Below are positions 24,863 through 31,752 of a DNA stretch of 35,407 nucleotides, one piece after another. The stretch is from JBOGJG01 sp050747825 (lineage in GTDB: Bacteria; Acidobacteriota; UBA6911; RPQK01; JBOGJG01), in the NCBI GenBank assembly GCA_050747825.1, contig JBOGJG010000043.1:1-35407 (forward strand), read 5' to 3'. Under the pieces are notes generated by a model that saw nothing but the letters and a program-made list of their open reading frames with translations, searched no databases and was not told the origin of the DNA. How positions within the stretch are numbered: position 1 is the first letter of the stretch; the number at the start of each line of letters is the position of its first letter. A program made the position numbers and the translations under genes.

Positions 24863-24937
24863 TGACCACTGACCTCGGCTCGCTGCGCTCGCCTGCTGAC
24901 CGATTCTACAACGGTCAGCGGTCAGCAGGTCAGCCGG
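24863..24937. repeat. GGTCAGC heptad element with GCTCGCTGCGCTCGC core
   Basis: The left side carries CTGACC units (24863 and 24870), then the core GGCTCGCTGCGCTCGCC, then CTGACCGATTCTACAACGGTCAGC, a hairpin with GGTCAGC units to 24937. It matches the order of parts at 17460-17520 closely. It forms the 5' flank of the cobalamin adenosyltransferase gene. Confidence 0.85.
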
Positions 24938-24990
24938 ACCAACTACGAAACACTTGCTAGGCATCGAGTACTAACATAGAATTAGGTCTC

Positions 24991-25503
24991 GTGAAACTAA
25001 TAACACTCTGTATGGTAGCCTGCCTGTTCATGATGGCAGCCCTGGCGCAAGCAACGACTTTAAAGGTCGGGGACAAAGCGCCCGATTTTACGCTGCCCGA
25101 CCACAACGGCAATCAGGTCCGGCTGAACGACTTTCAGGGCAAGCAGAACGTCATTCTGGCTTTTTACGTTTTGGCTTTCACCGGAGGCTGAAGTACGGAA
25201 TTATCACGATATCAGTCTGATATCGATTACTTCAATCAGGAAGACACCCAGGTTCTGGGTGTCAGCGTCGATTCCGTCCCTGCTCAGAAGGTGTTCGCCC
25301 AGCAACTGCAAGTGACCTATCCTCTTCTCAGCGATTTTCAGCGCAGTGTCAGCAAACTCTATGGCGTGTTCAACGAGGAAAGGAATTTCGCCAACCGGAC
25401 AACCTTCCTGATCGACAAAGAAGGGATTATCCGCCGCATTGACTCCGGCCGGGATGCCATAGAGATCGGCGGCGTCAAGCAGGCCTGCGGCGAGTTGAAT
25501 TAG
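24991..25503 (+). CDS. Exported selenocysteine peroxiredoxin (in-frame TGA = Sec67)
   Basis: From GTG 24991 the frame runs to TAG at 25503 with one internal TGA at 25189-25191, giving 170 residues if read as selenocysteine. The TGA replaces the peroxidatic cysteine: FYVLAFTGG-U-STELS matches the AhpC/TSA motif (P/V)LAFTxxC. After the TGA the frame keeps peroxiredoxin features: VLGVSVDSVPAQKVFAQQ, YPLLSDF, YGVFNEERNFANRTTFLIDK with the active-site Arg136, and a possible resolving Cys166 near the C-terminus. Residues 1-20 form a signal peptide. It would reduce peroxides in the periplasm, with selenium raising peroxidase rate. Sec versions of this redoxin subfamily are known in other bacteria. 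A perfect stem follows the TGA as a bSECIS candidate. The ribosome binding site is weak. Confidence 0.92.
25207..25225 (+). promoter_or_regulatory. Candidate bacterial SECIS hairpin for the peroxiredoxin
   Basis: CGAUAUCA-GUC-UGAUAUCG is a perfect 8-bp stem with a three-base loop; the loop G is 24 nt after the UGA, within the spacing typical of bSECIS elements. Its GU in the loop parallels the GGU loop of the deiodinase-like hairpin at 8095-8109. Confidence 0.75.
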
Positions 25504-25507
25504 TTTT

Positions 25508-25576
25508 TGGGCACTTTGGTTCGTGCCAAACCCAGATTAGCAACCAAAGAAGAACCAAAGAACTAAAGAACCAACT
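25508..25576. repeat. AACCAAAG octad repeat and possible terminator
   Basis: AACCAAAG, AACCAAAG, AACTAAAG and AACC lie at 25542-25572, an 8-bp-period array rather than 7. Upstream, TTTGGGCAC (25507-25515) and GTGCCAAA (25523-25530) form a stem around TTTGGTTC, 3 bp after the peroxiredoxin stop, which may end that transcript. The array reaches within about 7 bp of the next gene's start. Confidence 0.6.
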
Positions 25577-25578
25577 AC

Positions 25579-26016
25579 GTGTCCAAGAAATACAAGCAGC
25601 CGGGTTATCAAGATCGCTCCGAGCGAACGGAGCAAAGGCGAAACGCGCCCGCTCAGTTTGGTCGTGAAGGCCCCCGTTCTCCGCGCATGACTGCTTTCCG
25701 CCAGATTATGCGCTGTGCCATCTGCGGGGCCGTGCTGCCTCCCGGCTTCGGCGATATGCAATCCTCCAGCCGCTGCCCCAACTGCGAAGCGGATCTGCAC
25801 ACCTGCAAGAACTGCGTGTTCTTTGATCCGGCCAGCCGCTTCGAATGCACTCAGCCCATACCCGAGCGGGTTGCCAAAAAAGGCGAGGCCAACGAGTGCA
25901 CTGTTTTCGAAGCCCGGATTACTGTGGAAAAAGAAACCACAGAAAAGGACACCACCTCCAGGGCCACGCCGTCCCTCGATCCCAGGGAAGCTTTCGAAAG
26001 GCTCTTTAAGAAGTGA
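25579..26016 (+). CDS. Zinc-ribbon protein coupled to etfB, function unknown
   Basis: The 145-residue protein (GTG start) has a basic N-terminus, then CAICG (46-50), CPNC (66-69), CKNC (76-79) and further cysteines at about 90 and 106, forming at least one zinc ribbon with a second metal site likely. The C-terminal part is charged and ends in PREAFERLFKK. I do not recognise a named family. Its TGA overlaps the GTG start of etfB as GTGA, so the two are translationally coupled, suggesting a role linked to the electron transfer flavoprotein, for example in its expression or assembly; this is inference from position only. Confidence 0.75.
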   Translation: MSKKYKQPGYQDRSERTEQRRNAPAQFGREGPRSPRMTAFRQIMRCAICGAVLPPGFGDMQSSSRCPNCEADLHTCKNCVFFDPASRFECTQPIPERVAKKGEANECTVFEARITVEKETTEKDTTSRATPSLDPREAFERLFKK

Positions 26017-26795
26017 AGATCGCGACCTGTTTAGCCGAAGTGCCCGCAAGGGAAACTCGCTACGAGCTAAACACGGACGGATCATGGATTAAAGAAACCG
26101 ACCTCAGCTACGAAATCAACGAATGTGACGAGTACGCCCTGGAAGAAGCTCTCGTGCTCAGAGGAAAGCACAGCGGTGAAGTAGCCATAATGACTGTAGG
26201 CCGGGAGCGCTCGGAAAAGTCCATGCGAAAGGGCCTGGCTATGGGCGCAGACCGGGGCATCCTGGTGCTGGACGAAGAGACCAGGCTTACGAGCCCGCAC
26301 GCTGTGGCGACCGCTATGGCAGAAGTTTTGAAGCAGGAAACCTTCGATCTCATCCTGGCCGGCACCCAGTCCGATCACTACAGCTATGCGGAGACCGGCG
26401 TCATTCTGGCTGAACTGCTGGGATTGCCCCACGCCACTATTGTCATGGAAATCGAAGCGAGTCCGGAGGAAAAGAGAGTCAAAGCTTTGCGCGAGATGGA
26501 AAGCGGAGCCTTTCAGTGGGTGGAATTGCCGCTGCCGGCCGTCCTGACGATTCAGGCTGGAATCTCGAAAGTCCGTTTTGCTTCTCTAAAAGGAATCATG
26601 CAGGCCAAGAAGAAGGAGATCAGGAAAGTCCGGCTGGGTGAGCTGGAAATCGATCTCGGGTCTATCCCACAACTCGAGATCAGGCGGCTCTACTTTCCGG
26701 AACCAACCGCCCGGGCGGAGATGTTGCAGGGGGATGCTGAATCCGTGGCGGAGCAGCTCATTGAGAAATTGAGAAAAGAAGAGAGGGTGATTTAA
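26013..26795 (+). CDS. etfB: Electron transfer flavoprotein beta subunit
   Basis: The 260-residue protein is the beta (AMP-binding) subunit of ETF, which takes electrons from acyl-CoA or other dehydrogenases. Family features are YEINECDEYALEEALVLR (about 33-50), VGRERSEKSMRKGLAMGADRGI (62-83), and AGTQSDHYSYAETGVILAELLG (115-136). LPAVLTIQAGISKVRFASLKGIMQAKKK is the usual C-terminal signature. The GTG start overlaps the TGA of the preceding gene. It forms a unit with etfA downstream, although 82 bp of heptad and REP-like repeats now separate them. Confidence 0.93.
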   Translation: MKIATCLAEVPARETRYELNTDGSWIKETDLSYEINECDEYALEEALVLRGKHSGEVAIMTVGRERSEKSMRKGLAMGADRGILVLDEETRLTSPHAVATAMAEVLKQETFDLILAGTQSDHYSYAETGVILAELLGLPHATIVMEIEASPEEKRVKALREMESGAFQWVELPLPAVLTIQAGISKVRFASLKGIMQAKKKEIRKVRLGELEIDLGSIPQLEIRRLYFPEPTARAEMLQGDAESVAEQLIEKLRKEERVI

Positions 26796-26837
26796 GTTTC
26801 AAGTTCCAAGTCCCAAGTTTCAAGTTTCAAGTTTCAA
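26796..26837. repeat. GTTTCAA/GTTCCAA heptad array between etfB and etfA
   Basis: Six perfect-length 7-bp units (GTTTCAA, GTTCCAA, GTCCCAA, GTTTCAA, GTTTCAA, GTTTCAA) begin directly after the etfB stop codon. The units are close relatives of TTCCAAG in a shifted register. No inverted arm or core accompanies this copy. Confidence 0.85.
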
Positions 26838-26846
26838 GCCCTATTT

Positions 26847-26866
26847 CGACCGTGAGGGAGCGGCCC
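26847..26866. repeat. REP-like GC hairpin, partial copy
   Basis: CGACCGTGAGGGAGCGGCCC is the reverse-strand form of the REP-like family, lacking its first few bases. It lies 11 bp before the etfA ATG, where a ribosome binding site would normally be. Confidence 0.6.
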
Positions 26867-26877
26867 CGGGACAGAGC

Positions 26878-27870
26878 ATGCCTGAGAAAATCTACGTACT
26901 GATCGATCACCGTGACGACAAAGCTCAGACTCCGTCATTGGAGGCTCTGGCGATGGCGCAAAAGCTGGCGGCGGACACGGGATATTCTTTGCATGGTCTG
27001 CTGCTGGGACATGATCTCCGCAGCGTCGGCCAGAGAGTGGCGAAATACAGAGCAGACTCAGTCCTGCTCATTCAGAGCGATCGCTTAAAGGAATACGACC
27101 CCGACGCCTACTGTGCGGCCCTGAAGCAGATCGTGTCAGAGGATCAGCCTCATCTGCTGGTGATGGCGCACACCTACCAGAACATCGATCTCGCTCCTAA
27201 ATTGGCGGCGGCTCTCAACAGGGCCCTGGTCACCGATGCGATCGGCTACCGGCGCGAAGGCGAGGAACTGATGGTTGTCCGCCAGATGTTCCGAAACAAG
27301 CTAAACGCTGAAATCCGTTTCAAGTCGGAGCATCCCTGGCTTGTCACCACCCAGGCCGGGGCAGTCAGCGCGGATGAGTTGGAGCAGGGCGCCGCGGCTG
27401 AAATCGTCGAGCGGCCTGTCGATCTTTCCAGTGTAGAGATTCGACGCAAGCCCCTGGAGATCGTGCAACTCTCGAAAGGGAAGCTCGATCTGGGCCGGGC
27501 GGATATGATCGTCGGCGTGGGACGAGGGATCAAAAGCCAGGATAACCTGCGAATCATAGAGGAATTGGCTGAGGCTCTAGGCGCGGAGATTGCAGCCAGC
27601 CGGCCGGTCGTGGACAACGAGTGGATGGAGCGTGAACGCCAGGTGGGAAGCTCGGGCCAGTCGGTGTCGCCCCGCCTTTACATAGCTTGCGGTATCTCGG
27701 GCGCCATCCAGCATGTGGTCGGCATGAAGAACTCGGGATGTATCGTGGCCATTAACTCCGATCCCAATGCTCCCATCTTCAACATCGCGACCTACGGTAT
27801 CATGGGCGACCTCCTCGAAATCGTCCCGGCCCTTACGAAAAAATTAAGGGAAGGCCGGGCCGCTCACTGA
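26878..27870 (+). CDS. etfA: Electron transfer flavoprotein alpha subunit
   Basis: The 330-residue alpha subunit binds the redox-active FAD. The C-terminal FAD domain carries the signature PRLYIACGISGAIQHVVGMK followed by NSGCIVAINSDPNAPIF; VGVGRGIKSQDN near 214-225 is also typical. With EtfB it moves electrons from flavin dehydrogenases to the quinone pool. No ETF-quinone oxidoreductase or acyl-CoA dehydrogenase lies in the window, so the partner is unknown. The start ATG has no clear ribosome binding site because the upstream bases are repeat sequence. Confidence 0.94.
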   Translation: MPEKIYVLIDHRDDKAQTPSLEALAMAQKLAADTGYSLHGLLLGHDLRSVGQRVAKYRADSVLLIQSDRLKEYDPDAYCAALKQIVSEDQPHLLVMAHTYQNIDLAPKLAAALNRALVTDAIGYRREGEELMVVRQMFRNKLNAEIRFKSEHPWLVTTQAGAVSADELEQGAAAEIVERPVDLSSVEIRRKPLEIVQLSKGKLDLGRADMIVGVGRGIKSQDNLRIIEELAEALGAEIAASRPVVDNEWMERERQVGSSGQSVSPRLYIACGISGAIQHVVGMKNSGCIVAINSDPNAPIFNIATYGIMGDLLEIVPALTKKLREGRAAH

Positions 27871-27923
27871 CGTGGGTGGCTCGGATGGTGACTTTCGCGT
27901 GTTCCGCGGCTAAACCCAAACCA

Positions 27924-29027
27924 TCAGGGGCATGGTATCTGGTGCCTCAATCGCAAATCCCATGTCAGTGGAATTTCCAAATACCCGATCCCCCCATGGC
28001 CTCCCCGGTTGAATCGGGCATCCCGCAAAATCACCGTCGGCCCCTCTTCTCCCTCGCTCACTTCAAAATATTCAAAGCGCGCAAAATAAGCCATCAGCGC
28101 GCCAGGGCAGGAGTTTAGTGCGGCCTGAACTGCCGGGTGGCGGAGGTTGCGGGGGTAGAGAAAAGGCCCCAGGCTGATGCCGCCGAAGCTCTTCGCCCTT
28201 CCGTAGTAGACCGCCTCGTTATCCTCAAAGAAAATCTCCCACTCGAAAGGATGAGCTAACCGGGGCAGAGCTGATACCTGCTCTTCTTTAACCTGAGGGT
28301 ACAGAGTGGAAATCTGAGGGAAACTGCTGCTCAATGCCGAATAATGCAGGCCTGCCAGAAGCAGCCAGTAAAAACCGAGTCCGAGAAGTGAGTAAAGAAT
28401 GACGCTGGGGCCCCAGACCGGCCGATATCTCTTCAGACCTGACAAGAGGAGAAGACTGGAAAACCAGATCAGTGGAAGCCACCAGGCCTGGGGGTCGTTC
28501 ATTGCGTGAAGCAGGACCAGGGTGGAAAGCAGAAGCACCCCGCTCAGCCATGCTATTTGGCCTCGCCGGCCGCGCTTTGCCGCGAGCAGGACTCCTCCTC
28601 CCAGGATGAGCCAGATATAAGGATCGACAATGAACACCAGATCCCCGTAAATCCATTCATCCGAGAAGGGCAGATAGGGGCGCCAGCCGTAGGAATTCGT
28701 CCAGTCGATCAACGGATGTGTGCCGAGGACTATGTAGACAGCGCCCAGCATCATCCGGAATGACACCCTCTCAGGCTGCTTTCGCCTGCGGTTGAGGAGC
28801 CAGAGGAGGAGGGCATAGAGCAGGCCGATGATGACAATGCCCAGCACAGCGTGGGTGATGCCACGATGATAATAGAAGTAATACAGGCTCCCCAGCGGCC
28901 GCACGACGCTGTCCAGGTCAGGCAGGTTGGCCGCGATCACGAGCGCCGGCGCGCCCAAAGGGACACGCCTGCCCAGACCGGCTCGCGCCAGCGTCGCCCC
29001 CATCAAACTATGGGCCAGGTTTTCCAT
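27924..29027 (-). CDS. YdjM-type (DUF457) inner-membrane metal-dependent hydrolase-like protein
   Basis: The 367-residue protein has about eight hydrophobic segments. Conserved polar motifs are HSLMGATLARAG (6-17), NLPDLDSV (34-41), HRGITHA (54-60) and GTHPLIDWTNSYG (about 101-113), the His/Asp pattern of the YdjM/LexA-regulated membrane hydrolase family (PF04307). It has an unusual soluble C-terminal domain (about 235-367) of unknown function. Metal-dependent hydrolysis of a lipid-like substrate is suggested by family only. A palindromic octad repeat lies 6 bp upstream of its start, within its promoter region. Confidence 0.85.
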   Translation of the reverse strand: MENLAHSLMGATLARAGLGRRVPLGAPALVIAANLPDLDSVVRPLGSLYYFYYHRGITHAVLGIVIIGLLYALLLWLLNRRRKQPERVSFRMMLGAVYIVLGTHPLIDWTNSYGWRPYLPFSDEWIYGDLVFIVDPYIWLILGGGVLLAAKRGRRGQIAWLSGVLLLSTLVLLHAMNDPQAWWLPLIWFSSLLLLSGLKRYRPVWGPSVILYSLLGLGFYWLLLAGLHYSALSSSFPQISTLYPQVKEEQVSALPRLAHPFEWEIFFEDNEAVYYGRAKSFGGISLGPFLYPRNLRHPAVQAALNSCPGALMAYFARFEYFEVSEGEEGPTVILRDARFNRGGHGGIGYLEIPLTWDLRLRHQIPCP

Positions 29028-29033
29028 GGCGTG

Positions 29034-29082
29034 GTTCTTTGGTTCCTATACTTCAGTATAGTGGTACAAGGAACTAAAGAAC
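29034..29082. repeat. Nested palindromic octad element GTTCTTTGGTTCCT
   Basis: The arms GTTCTTTGGTTCCT (29034-29047) and AGGAACTAAAGAAC (29069-29082) pair with one mismatch; inside them TATACT and AGTATA (29047-29060) form a second palindrome. The unit is the complement of the AACCAAAG repeat at 25542. It lies between divergent YdjM and MDR genes. A REP-like GGCCGCTCC half-copy (29114-29122) and the stem GCTCAG-ACTG-CTGAGC (29137-29152) complete this intergenic region. Confidence 0.7.
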
Positions 29083-29185
29083 TTAATGATTATCCTCCGC
29101 AACATCGGGACCCTGGCCGCTCCCCGGATCATCGCCGCTCAGACTGCTGAGCAAAGCGGATAGTCAATAAGAACCAAGGAACCGT

Positions 29186-30220
29186 ATGAAGGCCATCTAC
29201 ATCGAAGATCACGGCGGACTGGAGCGGATAAAGTTCGGAGAACTCGACACCCCCGAACTACTGCCCGGATATGTGCTGGTCAAGACCCGAGCGGCCGCTT
29301 TGAACCATCTGGACCTTTTCGTCATCAGCGGTATGCCCGGCATTAACGTCCCCATGCCTCACACCTTGGGCTCAGACGGGTCCGGGACCGTGGAGTCGGT
29401 GGGCGACAAAGTCCATCACCTTTCCAGGGGCGATCGCGTAATGCTCAATGCCGTGCTCTGGTGCAGGGAATGCGAGTACTGCATTTCCGGCGAAGAGAGC
29501 ATGTGCGTCGATCTGCGTCTGACAGGCGAGCATGCGCCGGGCACCTATGCCGAATACTTCCTGGTCCCGGAGGACAGCCTGGAGCGCATTCCCGACGGTA
29601 TTTCCTTTGAAGAAGCGGCCGCCTTTTCTCTGGTCTTCCAGACCGCATGGCGAATGCTGGTCACGCAAACCGGCATTCAGCCCGGGCAGGACGTCTTCAT
29701 TCACGGCATCGGCGGTGGAGTAGCCTCGGCCGCTCTTCAGATTGCCAAGCTGGCCGGCTGCCGTGTCTTCGTCAGCTCATCCAGTGAGGCCAAGCTGGAA
29801 AAGGCTGGCGAGCTGGGCGCCGACTTCCGCTACAACTATGAGAAGACCAACATCGTGGAGGAGGTCCTGCGCCGCACGGCCAAACGGGGAGTGGATGTCG
29901 TCGTGGATGACGTCGGAGCCGCCACCTGGCGCCAGAGCCTGAAGCTGGCCTGCAAGGGCGGAAAAGTCGTGACCTGCGGCGCCACCACAGGCCCCTGTCC
30001 GGAGACCGACCTCCGGCTGATCTTCTGGAAGCAGCTTCACATTATCGGCTCAACCATGAGCAACCGCCGCGAATACCAGAAACTGGTCAGCCTCCTGGGC
30101 CAGGGCAGGCTGAAGCCGGTTATTGACAGGGTTTTTCCATTATCTCGAGCGAAAGACGCGCTCGGGTATTTAAAGAGTGGCGACCAGTTTGGGAAAGTCG
30201 TGCTGACCGCTGACCGCTGA
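29186..30220 (+). CDS. MDR-superfamily zinc-binding dehydrogenase, quinone-oxidoreductase-like
   Basis: The 344-residue enzyme has the structural-zinc cysteines C93, C96, C99 and C107 (CRECEYC), but the catalytic-zinc cysteine is replaced by Asn40 in ALNHLD, as in the quinone oxidoreductase branch. VFIHGIGGGVASAALQIAKL (about 170-189) is the nucleotide site. It probably reduces an enone or quinone with NADPH. The last codons (LTADR and TGA) lie in the GGTCAGC repeat, so the natural C-terminus may have been altered by a few residues. ATG start with only a weak AAGGAACC 4 nt upstream. Confidence 0.9.
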   Translation: MKAIYIEDHGGLERIKFGELDTPELLPGYVLVKTRAAALNHLDLFVISGMPGINVPMPHTLGSDGSGTVESVGDKVHHLSRGDRVMLNAVLWCRECEYCISGEESMCVDLRLTGEHAPGTYAEYFLVPEDSLERIPDGISFEEAAAFSLVFQTAWRMLVTQTGIQPGQDVFIHGIGGGVASAALQIAKLAGCRVFVSSSSEAKLEKAGELGADFRYNYEKTNIVEEVLRRTAKRGVDVVVDDVGAATWRQSLKLACKGGKVVTCGATTGPCPETDLRLIFWKQLHIIGSTMSNRREYQKLVSLLGQGRLKPVIDRVFPLSRAKDALGYLKSGDQFGKVVLTADR

Positions 30221-30379
30221 CCGGGTTTGAGGACGGATTCGGCGGTCAGCGGTCAGCTCGCTTCGCTCGCGGTGACGGGTGGCAAGCTCGCTTCGCTCGC
30301 GGTGACGGGTGGCAGGTGGCAAGCTCGCTTCGCTCGCGGTGGCAGGTGGCGGTCAGCGGTCAGTGGTCAGCGGTCAGCC
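30202..30379. repeat. Composite heptad element: GGTCAGC and GGTGGCA/GGTGACG units with three GCTCGCTTCGCTCGC cores
   Basis: CTGACCG units run from 30202, followed by a short loop and GGTCAGC units to 30257. Three copies of AGCTCGCTTCGCTCGCGGTG follow at about 30255, 30284 and 30322, spaced by GGTGACGGGTGGCA and GGTGGCAGGTGGCA. GGTCAGC units return at 30350-30379. Two heptad types are thus intermixed in one element and share one core. It overlaps the 3' end of the MDR gene. Confidence 0.9.
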
Positions 30380-30426
30380 CTTCCGCTTGACTAAACTACT
30401 CCCCAGCCAGGACAATTGGTGGCATT

Positions 30427-31728
30427 ATGACCACTCTAAGCCGCCGGGAGTTTATTAGGACGTCAGTCGCCGCCGGGATAGTCTCCTCAGTCCCCGCCAT
30501 CCGTGGATTTGGAGCCAACGGTAAATATGCCACTGCGCTGATCGGCAGCGGCTGGTGGGGGATGAACATCCTGCGTGCCGCCGTGCAGGCGGGGGAGAGC
30601 AAGGTGGTCGCTATGTGCGATGTCGATCCCAGCCTGCTCAATCCGGCTGCTGCGGAAGTCGAAAATCTGACCGGGGATCAGCCCCGAAAATACAGGGATT
30701 ACCGCGAATTACTGCAGACAGAAAAGCCCCGGATCGTAATCGTCGCCACGCCGGACCACTGGCATCCGCTGATCACTATCGCGGCCCTTGAGGCAGGCGC
30801 TCACGTCTATGTGGAAAAGCCCATTGGCCACACCATCAAAGAGGGCCGCGCCATGGTCCATGCGGCGCGCGCTCACGATCGAATCGTCCAGGTTGGAACA
30901 CACCGTCGTGTCTCGCCTCACAATATCTCCGGAATGGAATTCCTCAAGTCCGGCAAGGCTGGAGACATCGGCATGGTCCGGGCCTTCGTGCATTATGGAG
31001 GAGGTCCCGGCGAACCCACGCCCGACTCAGATCCTCCCCCTGGGATGGACTGGGACATGTGGTGCGGTCCGGCGCCTTTTCGTCCATTCAATAAAGCCAT
31101 TCATCCCAAAGGTTTCCGGCAGTTTCTGGACTACGCCAACGGCACGCTGGGCGATTGGGGCATCCACTGGATGGACCAGATCCTCTGGTGGACAGAGGAG
31201 AAATACCCGAAGAAGATTTATTCCACGGGCGGGCGTCACATCAGAAAGAACACCGCCGACGACGCGCCGGACACTCAGATTGTTGCTTTCGAATTTGAAT
31301 CCTTTAGCGCCGAGTGGGAACACCGTCGCTATGCGGCCAATGAAGCCGAAAAGCACAACATCGGCTGCTATTTCTACGGCACCGCAGGGACTTTTCACAT
31401 GGGCTGGCTGGACGGCTGGACCTTTTACCCTTCCGACAAGGACCAGCCTGTGGTCCATGAGGAACCGAGGCTCCACGAGCCGGACCAGCAGAATATTCCC
31501 GAGCTGTGGGCCGATTTTCTGCAGAGTATCAAGAGCGGCCGCCGCCCTGTCTGCGACATCGAGATCGGCCATCGCTCAACCAATATGAGCCTGCTCGGAA
31601 TGCTGTCCCTCAAGCTTGGGCGCAGCGTGGAATGGGACGGAGAAAAAGAAGTTATACTTGGCGATCCCGAGGCCAACCGGCTGCTCAGCCGGACTTATCG
31701 CGAACCTTGGGAGTATCCGGGGGTTTAG
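30427..31728 (+). CDS. Tat-exported Gfo/Idh/MocA-family oxidoreductase
   Basis: The 433-residue protein opens with a twin-arginine signal (SRREFIRTS, residues 5-13, followed by a hydrophobic stretch). The NAD(P)-binding domain has GSGWWGM (40-46) and the family signature EKP (130-132). The C-terminal domain carries GDWGIHWMD (242-250) with His247 in the expected catalytic place. Family members oxidise or reduce sugars and inositols. Export with bound cofactor fits a periplasmic 3-keto-sugar pathway, as does the next gene (DUF1080, 24 bp downstream, same strand). The exact sugar is not predictable. The stretch before the ATG is AT-rich with no clear ribosome binding site. Confidence 0.93.
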   Translation: MTTLSRREFIRTSVAAGIVSSVPAIRGFGANGKYATALIGSGWWGMNILRAAVQAGESKVVAMCDVDPSLLNPAAAEVENLTGDQPRKYRDYRELLQTEKPRIVIVATPDHWHPLITIAALEAGAHVYVEKPIGHTIKEGRAMVHAARAHDRIVQVGTHRRVSPHNISGMEFLKSGKAGDIGMVRAFVHYGGGPGEPTPDSDPPPGMDWDMWCGPAPFRPFNKAIHPKGFRQFLDYANGTLGDWGIHWMDQILWWTEEKYPKKIYSTGGRHIRKNTADDAPDTQIVAFEFESFSAEWEHRRYAANEAEKHNIGCYFYGTAGTFHMGWLDGWTFYPSDKDQPVVHEEPRLHEPDQQNIPELWADFLQSIKSGRRPVCDIEIGHRSTNMSLLGMLSLKLGRSVEWDGEKEVILGDPEANRLLSRTYREPWEYPGV

Positions 31729-31752
31729 TTTCTCGATTCACAAGGAGATGAA

